From the NCBI RefSeq assembly GCF_040436345.1, contig NC_133218.1:26214710-26278709 (forward strand): a stretch of 64,000 nucleotides of DNA, written 5' to 3'. The stretch comes from Pagrus major. Lineage: Eukaryota > Chordata > Actinopteri > Spariformes > Sparidae. A model generated the notes under the pieces. That model was not told the origin of the DNA. It searched no databases and saw nothing but the letters and a program-made list of their open reading frames with translations. Shown here in pieces: positions 1-30,900 of this stretch (positions are counted from its first letter, which is position 1; the number at the start of each line of letters is the position of its first letter). Both the position numbers and the translations under genes were made by a program.

Positions 1-28
1 GACTGTAATATATTTTGTCTTCCCTCAG

Positions 29-8954
<8,926 letters not shown>

Positions 8955-9288
8955 CTCTGGAGCGGACCACCTGATGTTACTGGATGTTGCACTTTGCCTC
9001 ATGTTGTGCTCTACTCTATCAACAGAGTCTGATAGAAGACTACAGTAGCTTTTCGTCTTTGTCCTTGGTTTGTTGTGTGCATACGTTTATACTGTAGTGT
9101 CTTAATCTTCCTGTGCACTACATTATGAAGCAGGGTTCTTCTAACCCCATCTGGAAATTAATATATATATATATTTTTTATCCAACTTTTTAATCTATAC
9201 TGAAATTGGATGTACTGAACACTGTGTATGTGTGTTTGTGTGAGTGATTGGCATCAGTGTGTATGTGTCTGCTTGTATAAATGTACAA

Positions 9289-9294
9289 AATAAA
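9289..9294 (+). promoter_or_regulatory. Candidate polyadenylation signal for def8
   Basis: An AATAAA hexamer lies 335 bp after the def8 stop codon, in an AT-rich 3' region with GT-rich sequence just upstream. It is the first canonical signal after the stop. Confidence 0.6.
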
Positions 9295-10814
9295 TGCCCT
9301 ATAGAAAAAAGCCACATTATTAGTAGGTGATTATGCATGCTGTTACAAGCCTCGACTGAATTAACCTAAACTGCCAACTTTGCTGCATACTAAAATTTAA
9401 GGTTGCCATATATACTTAAAATTGTTTTGAATTTAAAGGATCATAACTCCCGCTTCCAAAGACACAATAACAACATTTATATTAACCAGAAATTTGCCTT
9501 TTAGCTTCCTAATGTATGTTTCTATTTTAAAAACAGTAAATACGCTTGAAAGTTAAGTGCGTGACCTTGCACTGAGCATCAGTTCATTAGGTCAGATAAT
9601 TTAGTATGATGCATAATTAGTTTACAATAATAAATGACAGACTTAGACTTTGCGATCTTAACATCACTGGGACTATTTTTCCCTTTATGTATTCCATCAT
9701 CTGTTCCAACACTGACACACACACTCATCTATACTGTCCCTGGAGCAGTCTGTACGGGTCCTCCACTCATGTTACATGCATAATATCCTTTTAGTCATAA
9801 GCTGTTGATCAGTTTAACATTTCATAAGATCTTAAAAAGATATGTCCAGATAAGAAAGGTTGTGTAGTAAATCTTTTAAGATCATAATTTAAAAATATAC
9901 ATACATATATAGACAAAAGATACATAATCAGAGCATGCATAACCAGTACAAAGAAAAGGCACGTGGGAGTTAAATGTGCTGTCCTTTTATTCAAAACTGT
10001 GAACTCATCGTAGACTTTTTGATCTGTGTTTAATCTGGTTCAGTCTAGTGCAGTCAGTGTGTAGCAAACAGATGTGATTACTCATGAACATCGTGTGCCT
10101 CAGATTGTCAGGTTGCATACAGCTGTTATCCAAACGTCTTAATGCACTCACCATCATGTAACGTACCTATAGCACACTGTGTCCAGAGATGACAAAGATG
10201 TTAAAGTGACACCTTTGCTAATGTGTAAATGTTGACCTCAAGTATTTGTTTTAAAATAATGAGTTTTGGCTGTGTTATCTTTCAGCATGATGTACTGTAT
10301 TATTTTTTTTTATTTCAAACTAATGGACATACATGGTGTTGGTAAAAGCACCAAAAACATGTTGGAGCAGTGCATGAATAAAGTAATGAAATGCATTAAA
10401 GCCGCAGCGCTGTGTCAAGTTAATCTTTCACCTATTCAGGATGAGTTGTGGCATATTGGGCCTCATTGGCACAGATGTGTAAGTAAAACTATATGACTTT
10501 TTTATATTTTCATCGAGCTCAGTACTGCTATATACTTGGGGAGTACGGCTCCCCTTGTTTTGACATCCATTTGACTTCACATGACAGGTGTTGATAACCG
10601 TCACTTTAAACACAGGCTCTGCCTCAAACCTTAGGCCCCCACACCTCTGCCTGGTAGGCCCGTGTGGTAATCCAGCCATGCAAGCTACCTGTGTTACATA
10701 GTACAATCTGTTATTCAACTGTCACCAAAAGAAGCCCCAAAATGCAAAATAGGACAATGCTATCACTCTCAAATAGATCCTAAATGTTAAACAGATACAT
10801 ATATATCTGTGTGT

Positions 10815-11040
10815 AGGGATGCAACTGATCATTACTGATTATTATCTTGATGAATCACTTAAACGCGGTAGATAAAATGTCAATAATGACGAAAACTCAC
10901 ATACCAGTTTCCCAGAGTCCAGGATGAAATCTATAGATGTCTGGTTTTGTCTGTTCAACACCCAGAAATATTCATTTTACAATAGTAGAAAATTAAGGAT
11001 TCAAATATCTATTTGTAAATGTAAAAATATTAGATTACTT
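10815..11040. repeat. Diverged interspersed repeat (same family as 50130-50470)
   Basis: It starts near GGGATGCAACTGATCATTAC and contains GATGTCTGGTTTTGTCTG followed by an ACCCAGAAATATTCA block. The better preserved copy in mthfsd intron 2 has the same order of blocks (AATGTCTGGTTTTGTCCA, then ACCCAAAGATATTCA). It appears to be an old copy of a non-autonomous element common in fish. Confidence 0.6.
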
Positions 11041-11290
11041 TAGAGTCTTTGTTGTCCCTGAGGGGCAATTTGGTTTGCAACAGTAGTCAACACAACCAGT
11101 ACACATCATTGTAAAATAATACAATAAATAGTGACAGACAAAATACAGGAGGTCATCATAAAAATGATTCACTGAGGAATTAAAAAAATAAAGCTCTTAG
11201 AGTGCATCAGTCCATTGTTTAGTGCAATAAACCTACAGCTTGTTTAGGAAACCAATGCCTGATGGAACAAATGATCTCAGATATCTCATA
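11040..11290. repeat. Probable interspersed repeat
   Basis: The block from TTGTTGTCCCTGAGGGGCAA to CCTGATGGAACAAATGATCTC resembles a transposon-derived unit often met in fish genomes. No second copy exists in the window, so the call rests on recognition alone. Confidence 0.4.
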
Positions 11291-11967
11291 GCCTATATAT
11301 AGTTGTCACATATAATAGTTTAATGCACAAGTTTTTTTTAGTTGTTTTATTTTATTTTGAATTACTCTGTTTATATCTTATTAAATTATCTCTATAATGT
11401 GATATTTCTATTCTAGAAGGAGCAACTCAGGGATCAATTAGTATTTCTGATTCTGATATATGAGGCGTTGGAACCAAATCATTTTGGCTTTTCTCTTTTC
11501 CAAAAATTATTAATAGATTATCAGAATTGTTGCCAATTAATGTTATGAATTAGTGAAGTGAATAATTGACTGATCATTGCACCAATAAATGCTTCCCTAG
11601 TGGAAGTATAAAAGGGCAGAAAATGCAAACTCTCCAGCAAAGAACAAGTACTTCATGTACTGACTTTCCAGTTGTTGGCAACACTGTGGATCAGTCACGC
11701 CTACTACACGTGGAAAAGCAAACGCAAGGGTACAGGAGGAGGCGTGGAGGACGTGGATTTCTGCCAAATTATGCAACCCTGTGCAAAGAACAGTACGTCC
11801 CATGAACTACCTAAATATTATAAGCCAAGTAATAAAAAACGATATATAATGGTTTGTTACACGCAATATATAGCTTTAAGTTGACAGCGCCGGCGCGAGA
11901 CAAAAAACTGAATCCAAGTCAAAAATGCTCTACGTCTGAAATCTCACCCTGCTCTTTTGTAACCGAA

Positions 11968-11979
11968 ATCTCGCGAGAT
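11968..11979. promoter_or_regulatory. TCTCGCGAGA palindrome in the afg3l1 promoter (BANP-type motif)
   Basis: A perfect 12-bp palindrome ATCTCGCGAGAT lies about 110 bp upstream of the afg3l1 start codon, in a CpG-containing stretch that also has GCGCCGGCGCGAG at about 11886. The TCTCGCGAGA element is known in vertebrate CpG-island promoters of housekeeping and mitochondrial genes, and is bound by BANP. That it acts here is inference from motif and position. Confidence 0.6.
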
Positions 11980-12087
11980 GTTGTGTAGTTGTTGGCACAG
12001 GCTTTCACGTCGCAGCAGAGGCTGTTGCTCGGTGCTTCTTGATGGCTCGGAGGTCAGCCCAGTGAAGCCGAGAGAGCAGCATACGCG

Positions 12088-21212
<9,125 letters not shown>

Positions 21213-24200
21213 GCGGACTCGCAGCCTCGAGGCAAATATTCCTCTGGATTAAGGTGAATATTTCTCAAGTGCAGCACCATCTGGTCCAGACGCTGGAAAA
21301 GATTATTCTCACAGACAGCTGCAGGATGGAGGATGATGATGTGTTGCACAGGTCTTGCACGGCCAGATTATGCTTTTTGTTATTGTAGTTTTTTTATATT
21401 CGAGCAGGAATTCCAAACAATGACTCATGATTTTAGCGTTCTGGCAATTAAAAGTCAGTAAGCTATAAGGCTACTGTGAAGAGTCTGAGGCTAATGTTCA
21501 CTGGAGGTGCCTTCTACACCGTTCCTCCAACACTCTGATGAAGTCCTACATAATAATCTTAAACCACGGTCAGGAAATGTATTGAGCTCAAGTCGCAAAA
21601 ATACAGAAATCAAATGCCTCGTGTGACATTTACATTAGCTGTGGTGTGTATTAGTCAGTTACGCACTGACGTTCATTCCCCTTAAAAAGATGCCGATTCT
21701 TTAGTCTGTGGTCGAGATGTCCAGAAATGTATAAACCTAATAAGAATGCTTTCTTCTTTTGTTCCTCAAATGTCAAAGGTGCTTTGACTGTACCTTCTTC
21801 ACCCCATTTTACAATGAAGGCATTCAGGGACATTATGTCTCGACCTCAGTACATTTACACATTTTCACCCTGTTATACCCTGACTTCAATGTTTCTCAAC
21901 CTGGTTCCTGTTAATATATCAGTAAAGGCAGCTGTTACAACTCAGTGTTTGTACATTTTGTAACTTTCTGACTGTTATCACAATTATTAATGGATCACAT
22001 GTACTGTAGGATGTTTTCTCCTCTTCGGTGTCCCGTACTAATGAGTCCGCATCGATGTAGACATCCATCGTCTTAGGCGGATAGTTACTTTTAGAACTGG
22101 GAACAACGGAGCTGAGAAAGAATCGAATATAAGCTAACAAACACCGCACACTGCTGAGATGTTTGCTCTAAAACAGATTTTTAACTCTTCAGTCACACAC
22201 ACTACCTCACAGCCTCTGTATTCTTAACTGCCTCTTAGATTAACATTATCCTCTTTACAACTCATTGATTACAATACTCACACTGACTACAGTCTGGTTT
22301 TGCTAGTTTTTTTTAATCCGTATTTGTTATTAATGAACTGACTCCCAAATGCTCTCTGTGCTTTGCAGTTCATTTTGATAACACAAATGAGTAAGGGCTC
22401 AAAGGTAATTGAAAATGAATAGACTTTTTACTGTGGATGGATTAGGTGTCCTTCTTCCTCCCACGTCAAATCATGCTTTCATGTAATTGTGGCTCATGTT
22501 TGAATGTACTCCGTAATTGTGAGTCAAGCAATTTAAACTAGATAACTGTTCATGTAGCAACTCATTTCATGTATTTGAGAACCACTCCTACAAGGCTTGG
22601 TTACACACTGTCATTATGATGTTGATAGTGTCTTAATGGTTAAGCCAGAGGCTCCTGAGCTGAGTAAATATGTTTAATATAAAGATTTACTTGAACTAAT
22701 GCCTCGCAGTGTGAGCGGTGTGGGCCCTTTTTGAGATTGTTAAGACCCCGACCATTGTGACAGTGAAATTGTCCATTATTGAAATCCAGATTACATAAAA
22801 TACTATAAATGATGAGCCGCTGGTTGTATAGAGAGCTATTGTGTGTTTCGTGCCTGCTTGACAATGCACTATTCTTTGTTTTTGCTTGATGAATAATTCT
22901 TTTTACCTGTCAGTGAGGATTATTGATTTTACACTGAGATGTCAAGATGAATGAAAAGAAGAATGAAAAATCAAAAATGTGAGGCCATTGAGGCCCACAC
23001 CAATATTAAACCATTTTTTATACCCTTGTGGCTTGTCTTTTTATTTTCGAGTCTTTTCATCAGCCCAGATTCTCTTTACGGGAAGTATAATTTCTAAAAC
23101 TGTCAGTATTCCATTGCTTCTCTCTTTCTCTGTTTTAACAACACATTTTTTATTCCAGTATCAGTGAGTGCCTTGCATGTAAATACCACAATCTTACGCA
23201 AAGTTTATTTTTGCACAATAAGTGTGAGCAATTGACTTTTTTAGCATGTTTCATATGGTGAGCAGCCACTGTGCTTTCTCTCCTGCAGGGCTCTTTTTCA
23301 ACCCTTACTGTCATTTATACTGATGTGATTGTGCTTTATCAATTCATTTTGTACACAGATTTGTATACCTTACTGTAAATAACCACTGTAAAACTTAAGG
23401 GAGACATATTTTGCTCATTTTCAGGTTCATAATTTTATTTTGCGTGGCTTCAGCTCTGTATTCCCCCTCTGTCTAAAAGCTTTGTTTTAGCTCCTGTCTC
23501 TTTAAGGTGTGATGTCACCAAGTCACAAAATTAAAGAAGAGACTACTGACGAGGCGTTTCATGAGCAGTGTTTTCTGTGGGAGAGAGGAGCTTCTTTTTA
23601 ACCTATATAAAAACAGTGAGGGAAAGAAGAAAAAAGCATAATAGGCCTCCTTTAAAATATATGCCCTCCCCACACAATACAGAATGAGGCAGTTTTCCTG
23701 ACCTTTAGTGAACAAATGACGCAATAAAACATACTTTTTTCAAGACTTTTATTTGTTCCTCTATTATCCCAGTGTCACTTTTGATCCATCGTGTCACAGC
23801 ATTCAGAATTATTGGCACTCCTGGTATAGACAAGCCAAACGTGAGATAAATAAATCAAGTAATCAGCTATAACCTTTACGTACAAAGATGTGAAATATTG
23901 CATCGTAAGTTAGGTTCATCCTTTAAAAGATGATTACAAAATCGTTGGCACTTTGTTGTATTTTTGGCATTCATGCAAAGCTTTCTGAAGTCCACTTGAC
24001 TCTGGTGCAATGCTACCTTAATTTTCTAACTGCTTCAAGTATTCTCCAGCTTTGAAGTACCAACTCCAATCGCCTCAGGAGCAGCAACTCTGGCAGCCAG
24101 CATTTTTAAAAATGATACTCGGAAAACAATTGTCTGAACAAATTGTGAAAAAGAAGTATCTGGGTATGGAAAAGTGTGTTGCATATAGCTTGCTACTTGG

Positions 24201-24999
24201 TCTGTTTATCTTTTATGTCATCTGCACCAAATGCCAATAATTCTGGGGGGCACTGTAAATACAATTCAGTGAGACAAGTGCAAAATTTCATTTAGGAAAT
24301 TATAATAACAACACATTCTTCATTAAAATGTAGATGGTGTGATGGATATAAAGAGTGCGGCTTCACTCACATCCACTTCCACTGATCAACCCACCTTAAG
24401 TGCAGGCAACAACAACAAAAAAAGAAAAACCCTGTCACATTTTCAAGCCAAAACATGAAGTAACAGCCTCAGCGTGGCATTTATGTTTCAAATCCTGGTA
24501 TTTCAATGTGAATCCCAGTGTCTGAACTTCAAACTGAAGGTCTGGCCACATGCTGTGGACACAGTGTAAAACCAATCTCGCTGTCCAGGCTGTCCCCACC
24601 CTGAGAGGCTGTAAGGATGGAGGTGCTGTTATATTTCTGCTGATGTCATACCCTGTCTGTCATTCAAAAACAAAGCTTAAAATCATCTGGCAGCACAGGG
24701 TGCATTAAGAACCCCGTGCATGAAAAACACAATGATTGTGTGTGTTTGTGTGTGAGAAAGAAATAGGAAAGGAAGAGAGAAGGAGAGAGTGTGTATATTG
24801 CACATCTCAACATCTTAAGTCAGAGCACAGAGCACGTTGTCCAGAGTTCAACCTGAACTGTTCAGCACCATGAGACGTTACGTGAGTGCACAGTGGCAGA
24901 TGAGGGGCCTCTTGGTCCGCGATGTGCTCACACTCTGGCTGTGTCTGTCTGCCTCTGGGCTTTCTCACTCTCTGCAGTCTGGCTGTTTCACACCAGATG
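21213..24999. other. afg3l1-dbndd1 tail-to-tail interval
   Basis: It holds the afg3l1 3'UTR and the dbndd1 3'UTR. Candidate signals for afg3l1 include ATTAAA at 21447 and AATAAA at 23723; for dbndd1 (- strand), AATAAA reads from 23753 down to 23748. A mobile-element remnant lies at 23804-24257. No further coding sequence is supported; the short ORFs have no splice sites or family. Confidence 0.5.
23804..24257. mobile_element. Remnant DNA transposon, probably Tc1/mariner-type
   Basis: The left end CAGAATTATTGGCACTCCTG (23804) is mirrored on the right by TGCCAATAATTCTGGGGGGC followed by ACTGTA (to 24257). These are inverted repeats I associate with fish Tc1/mariner-like elements. The 454-bp interior has no transposase I can recognise. 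Confidence 0.6.
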
Positions 25000-27900
25000 T
25001 CACGGCTGCTTCGATCTCTCCAGCTTCATTAAGGGCTCCGGGGTGTCCGAGTCACTGTGGTGCTTTCTCTCTCGTGGGGGCTCGACTCTGCTGCAGCGTG
25101 TCCACGAGGGGGAGCGCATGTAGCCACCCCTGGGCAGCACAGGCTGGTGGGAACCTGTGGACCAAACAAAGATGTTACTGACAAGAATCCAACGGAATCT
25201 GCATTTATATCTCATAAATGCAGATACATACAGAGACAGACATCAGGAAATCATCTGCACACCTGTCATGTTTCACACACCTTGACTCTGAAAATACAGT
25301 TGTCTTAAAGGTGCATTATGTAGTTTTTGGGAAGAAATTTTCATCAGAAGAGAAACAAACAAACTCTCTTCATTTTCATGACTGTGTTATTGCCTCATTG
25401 ATATTGTGAAGATTAAAATTCTGAGTTTGAATTTCTTCTCCAAAACTTTAACAGAAATTATTAATAAGAACTTTCTGTACATGCAAGATATTTTCTTTGC
25501 GCCCTTATGCCCAGCAGCTTCATTCAAAAATAGCTCAGTGAGATACACTGTAAATTTTATTGTCGAGGTAAACATTTCCCAAATTAAATCTCCTCCCTGC
25601 AATCCTTTATCTCAGGATATTCACATCTTGTGCAGAGTTTTATATCATTATATCCCAGCGGGGTCTTAGAAAGGCCTGCTGAGCCATAATGACTTTAAAA
25701 TGTCATGTGACTCCTTCAAGGATTTATCAAAAACATTTTTCACAGTGTCAGGCATGAACCACCATTTTTACATTGTCTCACTCTGTTTGAGTTTTGAATT
25801 TTATTACCTTATCAATATTGTAAATATAACATTTCTGAGTTTCTGAATTTCTTTTCCAAAACTAGGTAGTGCACCTTTAAAGGTAAAGTTCACCCACAAA
25901 TGAAAACTCAGTCATTATCTACTCATCCTCATGCCGACGGAAAGTTGGGTGTACAAAGTATTTGAGTCAACAAAACATTTCTGGAACTTCACAGCAAAAC
26001 AGAGTTGCAGCATTCCCCTAAACAACTGAAGTAGACTGGGACTTCTTTTAAAACTAAAAAAAAAAAAAGAAACAGCAAAAAACACCCAAAACAACAAAAA
26101 ACCCAACATATAATGGTCCCAACAACTTGGCACTTTAGATGGGCTGCATAGTGCATGCTAACACTTTTAGTTTAGCAGCTACAGTGAAGATTTATGCTTA
26201 AAACACGGTGTGAATAAAGGGATCTCGGGGCTTCTGGACACTTGGATTATGACGGACAAGCTGTATGGAACCATTTTATGTTTCCTTTCAGTTTTTTATT
26301 TTATTTTTTTACATTTTATAACAAGTCCCCATCTACTTAGGTCGTTTGGAGAATGCTGCAAATCTGTTTGGCTGTGAAACTACAGAAATGTTTGGTGGAC
26401 TACGAAACTTCACCTGACTTTCCACCGGCATGGAGGTGAGTAGATAATGCCTGAATTTTCATTTTTGGGTGAACTGTATCTCCAGAGCCAGAGTTTGATT
26501 GCAACAGAGGCCTTGCAAGATAGAGCTAATGTTTGCCTGCATAAACACACATACTGTACATACCAGCCATTTTTAGACATACCACAGATTGTTGTCCATT
26601 TAAAATGCCTGGGATCAAACTGAAATTATCCACAAGAGTATTTCTCTCACATAAAATCTGCTTTCTCTTTGTATAAACTAGTAAATCTGTATAACCCATA
26701 AATACAACAACTTGTCCATCTCACACCAACAGTTTATTTTAGTTGTATTTTTAATATTAACCAAACATTTCTTTTCAGTTTCGCTTTAGACCACTTGGTG
26801 GCGATGTCCAGCCTACCAGGGGGACAGCAATTGAGGGAATGACTGATGGCTCACTCTGCCTTACACTGCCCTTGTATCAGTCTATTGTAAGGTCTCCTAA
26901 GTGAAGGTTATACTCAGTACCTGGCTTATACTGTATATCTCCTTAAAGCCACGTCCATATTCTCACACACATTAGAGACTGAGAGACAAAGAGAAGGAGA
27001 GAAAAGGGGGAGGCGGAGGAGACGTATTGATCTCAGGAGATTGATGGCGTCTCCACTGGATTTTAATGAGAAGGACAACAACGGCTGCAGCAGGCATCAT
27101 GAACACCTGCTGATGACTGTGCTGTGTTTACCAAGTTATATAAATCTCCGATATGCACATACTGTATGATGTGTGTTTGTGTGTGAGACATCTCCCATTC
27201 CTTGCGTGCATTCTTCAGATTTCTGTTGACCTGTTTCTGCCCTGACATCCAATTAAAAGACTGAAAGGAAAATAATTGAAAACACACACAGTGAGGAATG
27301 TTTGCACACCTGAGAGGTAAAGCAATTACATACCTCCCCACAACATACAATGATTCTCCCGTTCTTTCCTCTCTCTTAATCTGCCACAGAGTCCCCTAAG
27401 CTATGGAGCACTGTGCTGCTGGCGAGCAGCCACTGCATTCTTCAGTCAGCATGTTGCAGCGCTCAATGTTTCTGAAACACGACTCTCCTACAGAAAACCT
27501 GTGACGGCACACTGAAAACAACTGTTGTCGAACACCAAAATTGTGTTTATATGTGGGACAATGCCCTCCTCTTTCGACACAACAACACTCTTTTCATGTG
27601 TGCATGCTGATCCCTGAAGTATTTAAGTGATGAAAAGTGTAATCTGTAATATCTTTAATAGAGCCTGACCAATACCTGATTCTTTGAGCCGATGCCACTA
27701 GCAATGTTAAGCGAGTAAAGCATTTCTGCTGTATTGGCTGCTGTATGCATCTTTTTTAATGATCCCTTAAATGTGATTATTAAAAACTTTTTTTTGGCCT
27801 TTTCACGGCTTTACTTGACAGGACAGCTGAAGAGTGACAGGAAACAGAATGAGAGAGAGATCGGGGATGACAGGCAGCAGAGGGCCACAGGTCAGATGTG

Positions 27901-30900
27901 AACCCTGGGCTGCTGTGGTGAGGACACAGCCTCTGTACATGGGGGGCATGCTCTATCAGCTGAGCTCCTGGGGCGCCCTTTCACTGGGAATGTTATGAAT
28001 TACAAATTACCCCAAGTATCACATTCTATATCATAATCTCAGATATTTTTTTTTCATATCGGCACGTATCAGAAAACATATATGCCGATACAATATATCT
28101 GTGAAAGGCCAATTTCGGCTGATAATATCAGCCAACCGATATATGGGTTGGTTTCTAGTCTTTAAGAGCCTAAAGCTAGCCCAAGGGCAGAGAGTTGAGC
28201 TGAAGTCTGACCTTTTACATACAAAGGAGCTTCTATAGAGGGTCTATAAAATGTGGTCTTGTGCTCATAAAGGATAACACTACAAAATAAATATCATGAA
28301 CATATTATTTACACTCATGATTTTTATGGATATTAGAAATACCTGGTGTAATGTGAATGTGACTAGACCCTGCGCTCACTATTTTTCTTCATTTATCTAT
28401 TATTTGTTTACTACTCTTTTATTTTCCTGTTATTTTACTGACCTATGATTATTTGATTGTTTTTATTATTTTATTTATATGTATATATTGGATCTGACGA
28501 CCAGAATGTGAAAATGCTCATATAAAAATTCAATACAATACTAACACTACTAAATACTACTCAAACTACAGAAAATTTAAATTTTTTACTTACTGCAAGC
28601 AAGGAAAAACAGATTTTTTTTTTTTTTTTTTACAGATGTTTGAAGTGGCATTTTTTCCCTGTGAATCACCACTAAATGGTACAAGACAGAAAGCTGCTGC
28701 TGCACTGCCTCTCTACGGGCTACAGCATTACAACATGCTTCACTTCTGGCTGCATCCCAAACGGTGGCATCACTGCAGGTATCTGTGACAGCACACTGGA
28801 TAAAAAGCTCAAAGGGCCAAACTCTAATCACTGATTAGGGTGTGGCCTGTTGTATTTTTGCTTGTGTCTGTGTGGTCCCAGTGAGATATTTCTGTCCTCG
28901 AAACTGTCAGAGATGTCAGCTCTCATGGGAGTGTCACTGAGCAGTCAGAACATATCAGCAGAGGATTTGAAAGTGATATGCTGTGTAGTAAACAAACTAT
29001 GATTGAAGGATACCTTTCTGTTTCTGCCACTTATTTTCTGCATGACTTCATCGCTTCTTATGTCTACTAAAGAAATCCTTGGCCAAATCCTTAAAACAAA
29101 CTCTAAAACACAACTCATGGAACTTCAACCAGACAGACACAGAATAGTCTGCAGTGTCATCAGTTAAAACCTTGTTACTGCTCCAACCACAAAGAATAGG
29201 AGGCCAAAGCTCTGCCTGTGGTAGTTTTTCGGGGATGCGGGTAAACTTTATGGTTCATCAGGCTCATTTCAGTGTGAAACAAAGAGCAAACCCACTGGAC
29301 AAAGTCAGCCTTTTGTTCTGTGTCTCTGGAGCTGCTCTAGCAAGAGACGCCTAATGAAACACTAATTACTGTACGTTCTCAGCTCTCTGGATTCTCTGAC
29401 CTGATCATTCAGTTCAGCTGAACTGTCCATGAAGTATAAAAGCAGCTAAAAGTGAAAGAGAGCAATACTGAAATGGTCGAAGGGAACATGGTAAGGAGAG
29501 ACAGAAGGGTAAAAAAAAAACAAACAAGACACGAGCATCTATAAATAATGTGCTAGTGTAGTTGCTCAGATTATGATAACTGTTTAAATGGCTCTGAAGG
29601 CCAGCTTGTTTCCAGCAGGGAACAGTGAATTATTCAGGAACCCACATTTAGCATGAACTCACTCACCCATCTTCATCGTCTCCTCTCCTCCTCTCCTCTC
29701 TGTACTTCATTTAACCTCGCCCTCAACTGCTTCATGCCCACCACACACACTCAGTGCAGTTTCCCATAGAGTCCAATGCTAAAACAGGACAGCGGAGCTT
29801 GATACTACCACATTTGCAATGCAAACTTTGACAGAAATTAATTAAAATCAAGTCATTGCCACCCTCAATTCACTGATGACTTTATGGGCTAATAAACGTA
29901 CCTACTTAAATTACACTGCCTTTGTCACACTTCAGTTTGCAATATGTTACTGTTATAGTTTGAGCAGGGGTGTTCAAGACTTATCAAAAATCATCTTGCA
30001 TGAAATTACAAGGCAGAGTAATGTAGGAGGTTTTAGGGAATCCAGATGAAACAGAACAGCTGGTCCTCACAGCTGAGATTCATGCAATAAGTCGCAGTTG
30101 GGATAAATCCTTTCTCACACACACTCACAAACACACACCGCTGTCATTGTCTGCACGCCACAACATCCGCATGCAACAATGGAATATCTTTGTTCATGTG
30201 CGAAATACATAATTTCACTGTTTCAGATGACTTAAAATACTGTTGCACATCTAAGAAGCTTTGTTTTTTCTATAATGAGAATGATTGAATTCTCAAAATG
30301 ACAAAAATGTGATGCTTTTGCATCCTGTTCTCTCTCCTGTACAATATATCAGATGTTGTTAGCTGATGACATCTAGTTTTAACATTATTTTGGAGAGTCA
30401 CTGTTTGTGCAACATCAGTCTGCAAGACAGCCTCTCTCTCCAGCCCAGTCCCCAGGATATAATGTTAACAGTTAATGTTTCTGCAAACCACAGCTAGGCT
30501 ACGTCCAAGGTTGACATTTGTACCGATTGGTCATACCACGTTCACATGTGCTCACTCACATCGGGAGGTAGAGGGGATGGTGGTGTTATTACAGCCAACC
30601 AGGCTGCCAAATGGCCGACGGCATGACCACTGGAAATTTTTAAGGACACCTGGGGACACTGTGGCTTCAAAACCATCTTTTTTTTTTCACGGTAAGTCGG
30701 ATCATCTCCATGATGTTTTCCGGAACATAACCAAGTGGTTTTTGTGCCTAAACCTAACCAGAGCTTAAGCTCAGCGATGTGACAAGAAAGACATAAAGAA
30801 ATTCATCCAAAACAAACGCAAAGTTGCAACATAAAGAAACGTTACGCTAACATTTATTCTGAATTGGGCTGATCTCTCGGTATGTCGTGAATGCTAAATT

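Larger units (their letters stand above)
8955..12087. other. def8-afg3l1 intergenic region
   Basis: It holds the def8 3'UTR to about 9310, then AT-rich sequence with repeats (about 10815-11040 and 11040-11290), then the GC-richer afg3l1 promoter from about 11880. Short ORFs here have no recognisable family, splice sites or coding look. In human, CENPBD1 lies between DEF8 and AFG3L1P; I see no trace of it here. Confidence 0.6.

Noticed and set aside
24837-25181. 114-aa open frame on the + strand
   Set aside because: It is the reverse of dbndd1 exon 4 ([11 protein letters not shown] on the - strand), which matches a known protein and has a clean acceptor.
25406-25669. Open frame with a near-identical partner at 33890-34213
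   Set aside because: Both copies lie within an inverted-repeat transposon and their likeness is repeat identity, not gene duplication.
27794-27978. tRNA-like box A and box B
   Set aside because: The sequence is a SINE with a second copy at 56480-56650; no cloverleaf or anticodon arm forms.
30475-30768. 97-aa open frame on the + strand
   Set aside because: Its end is made of a dispersed repeat present three times in the window.
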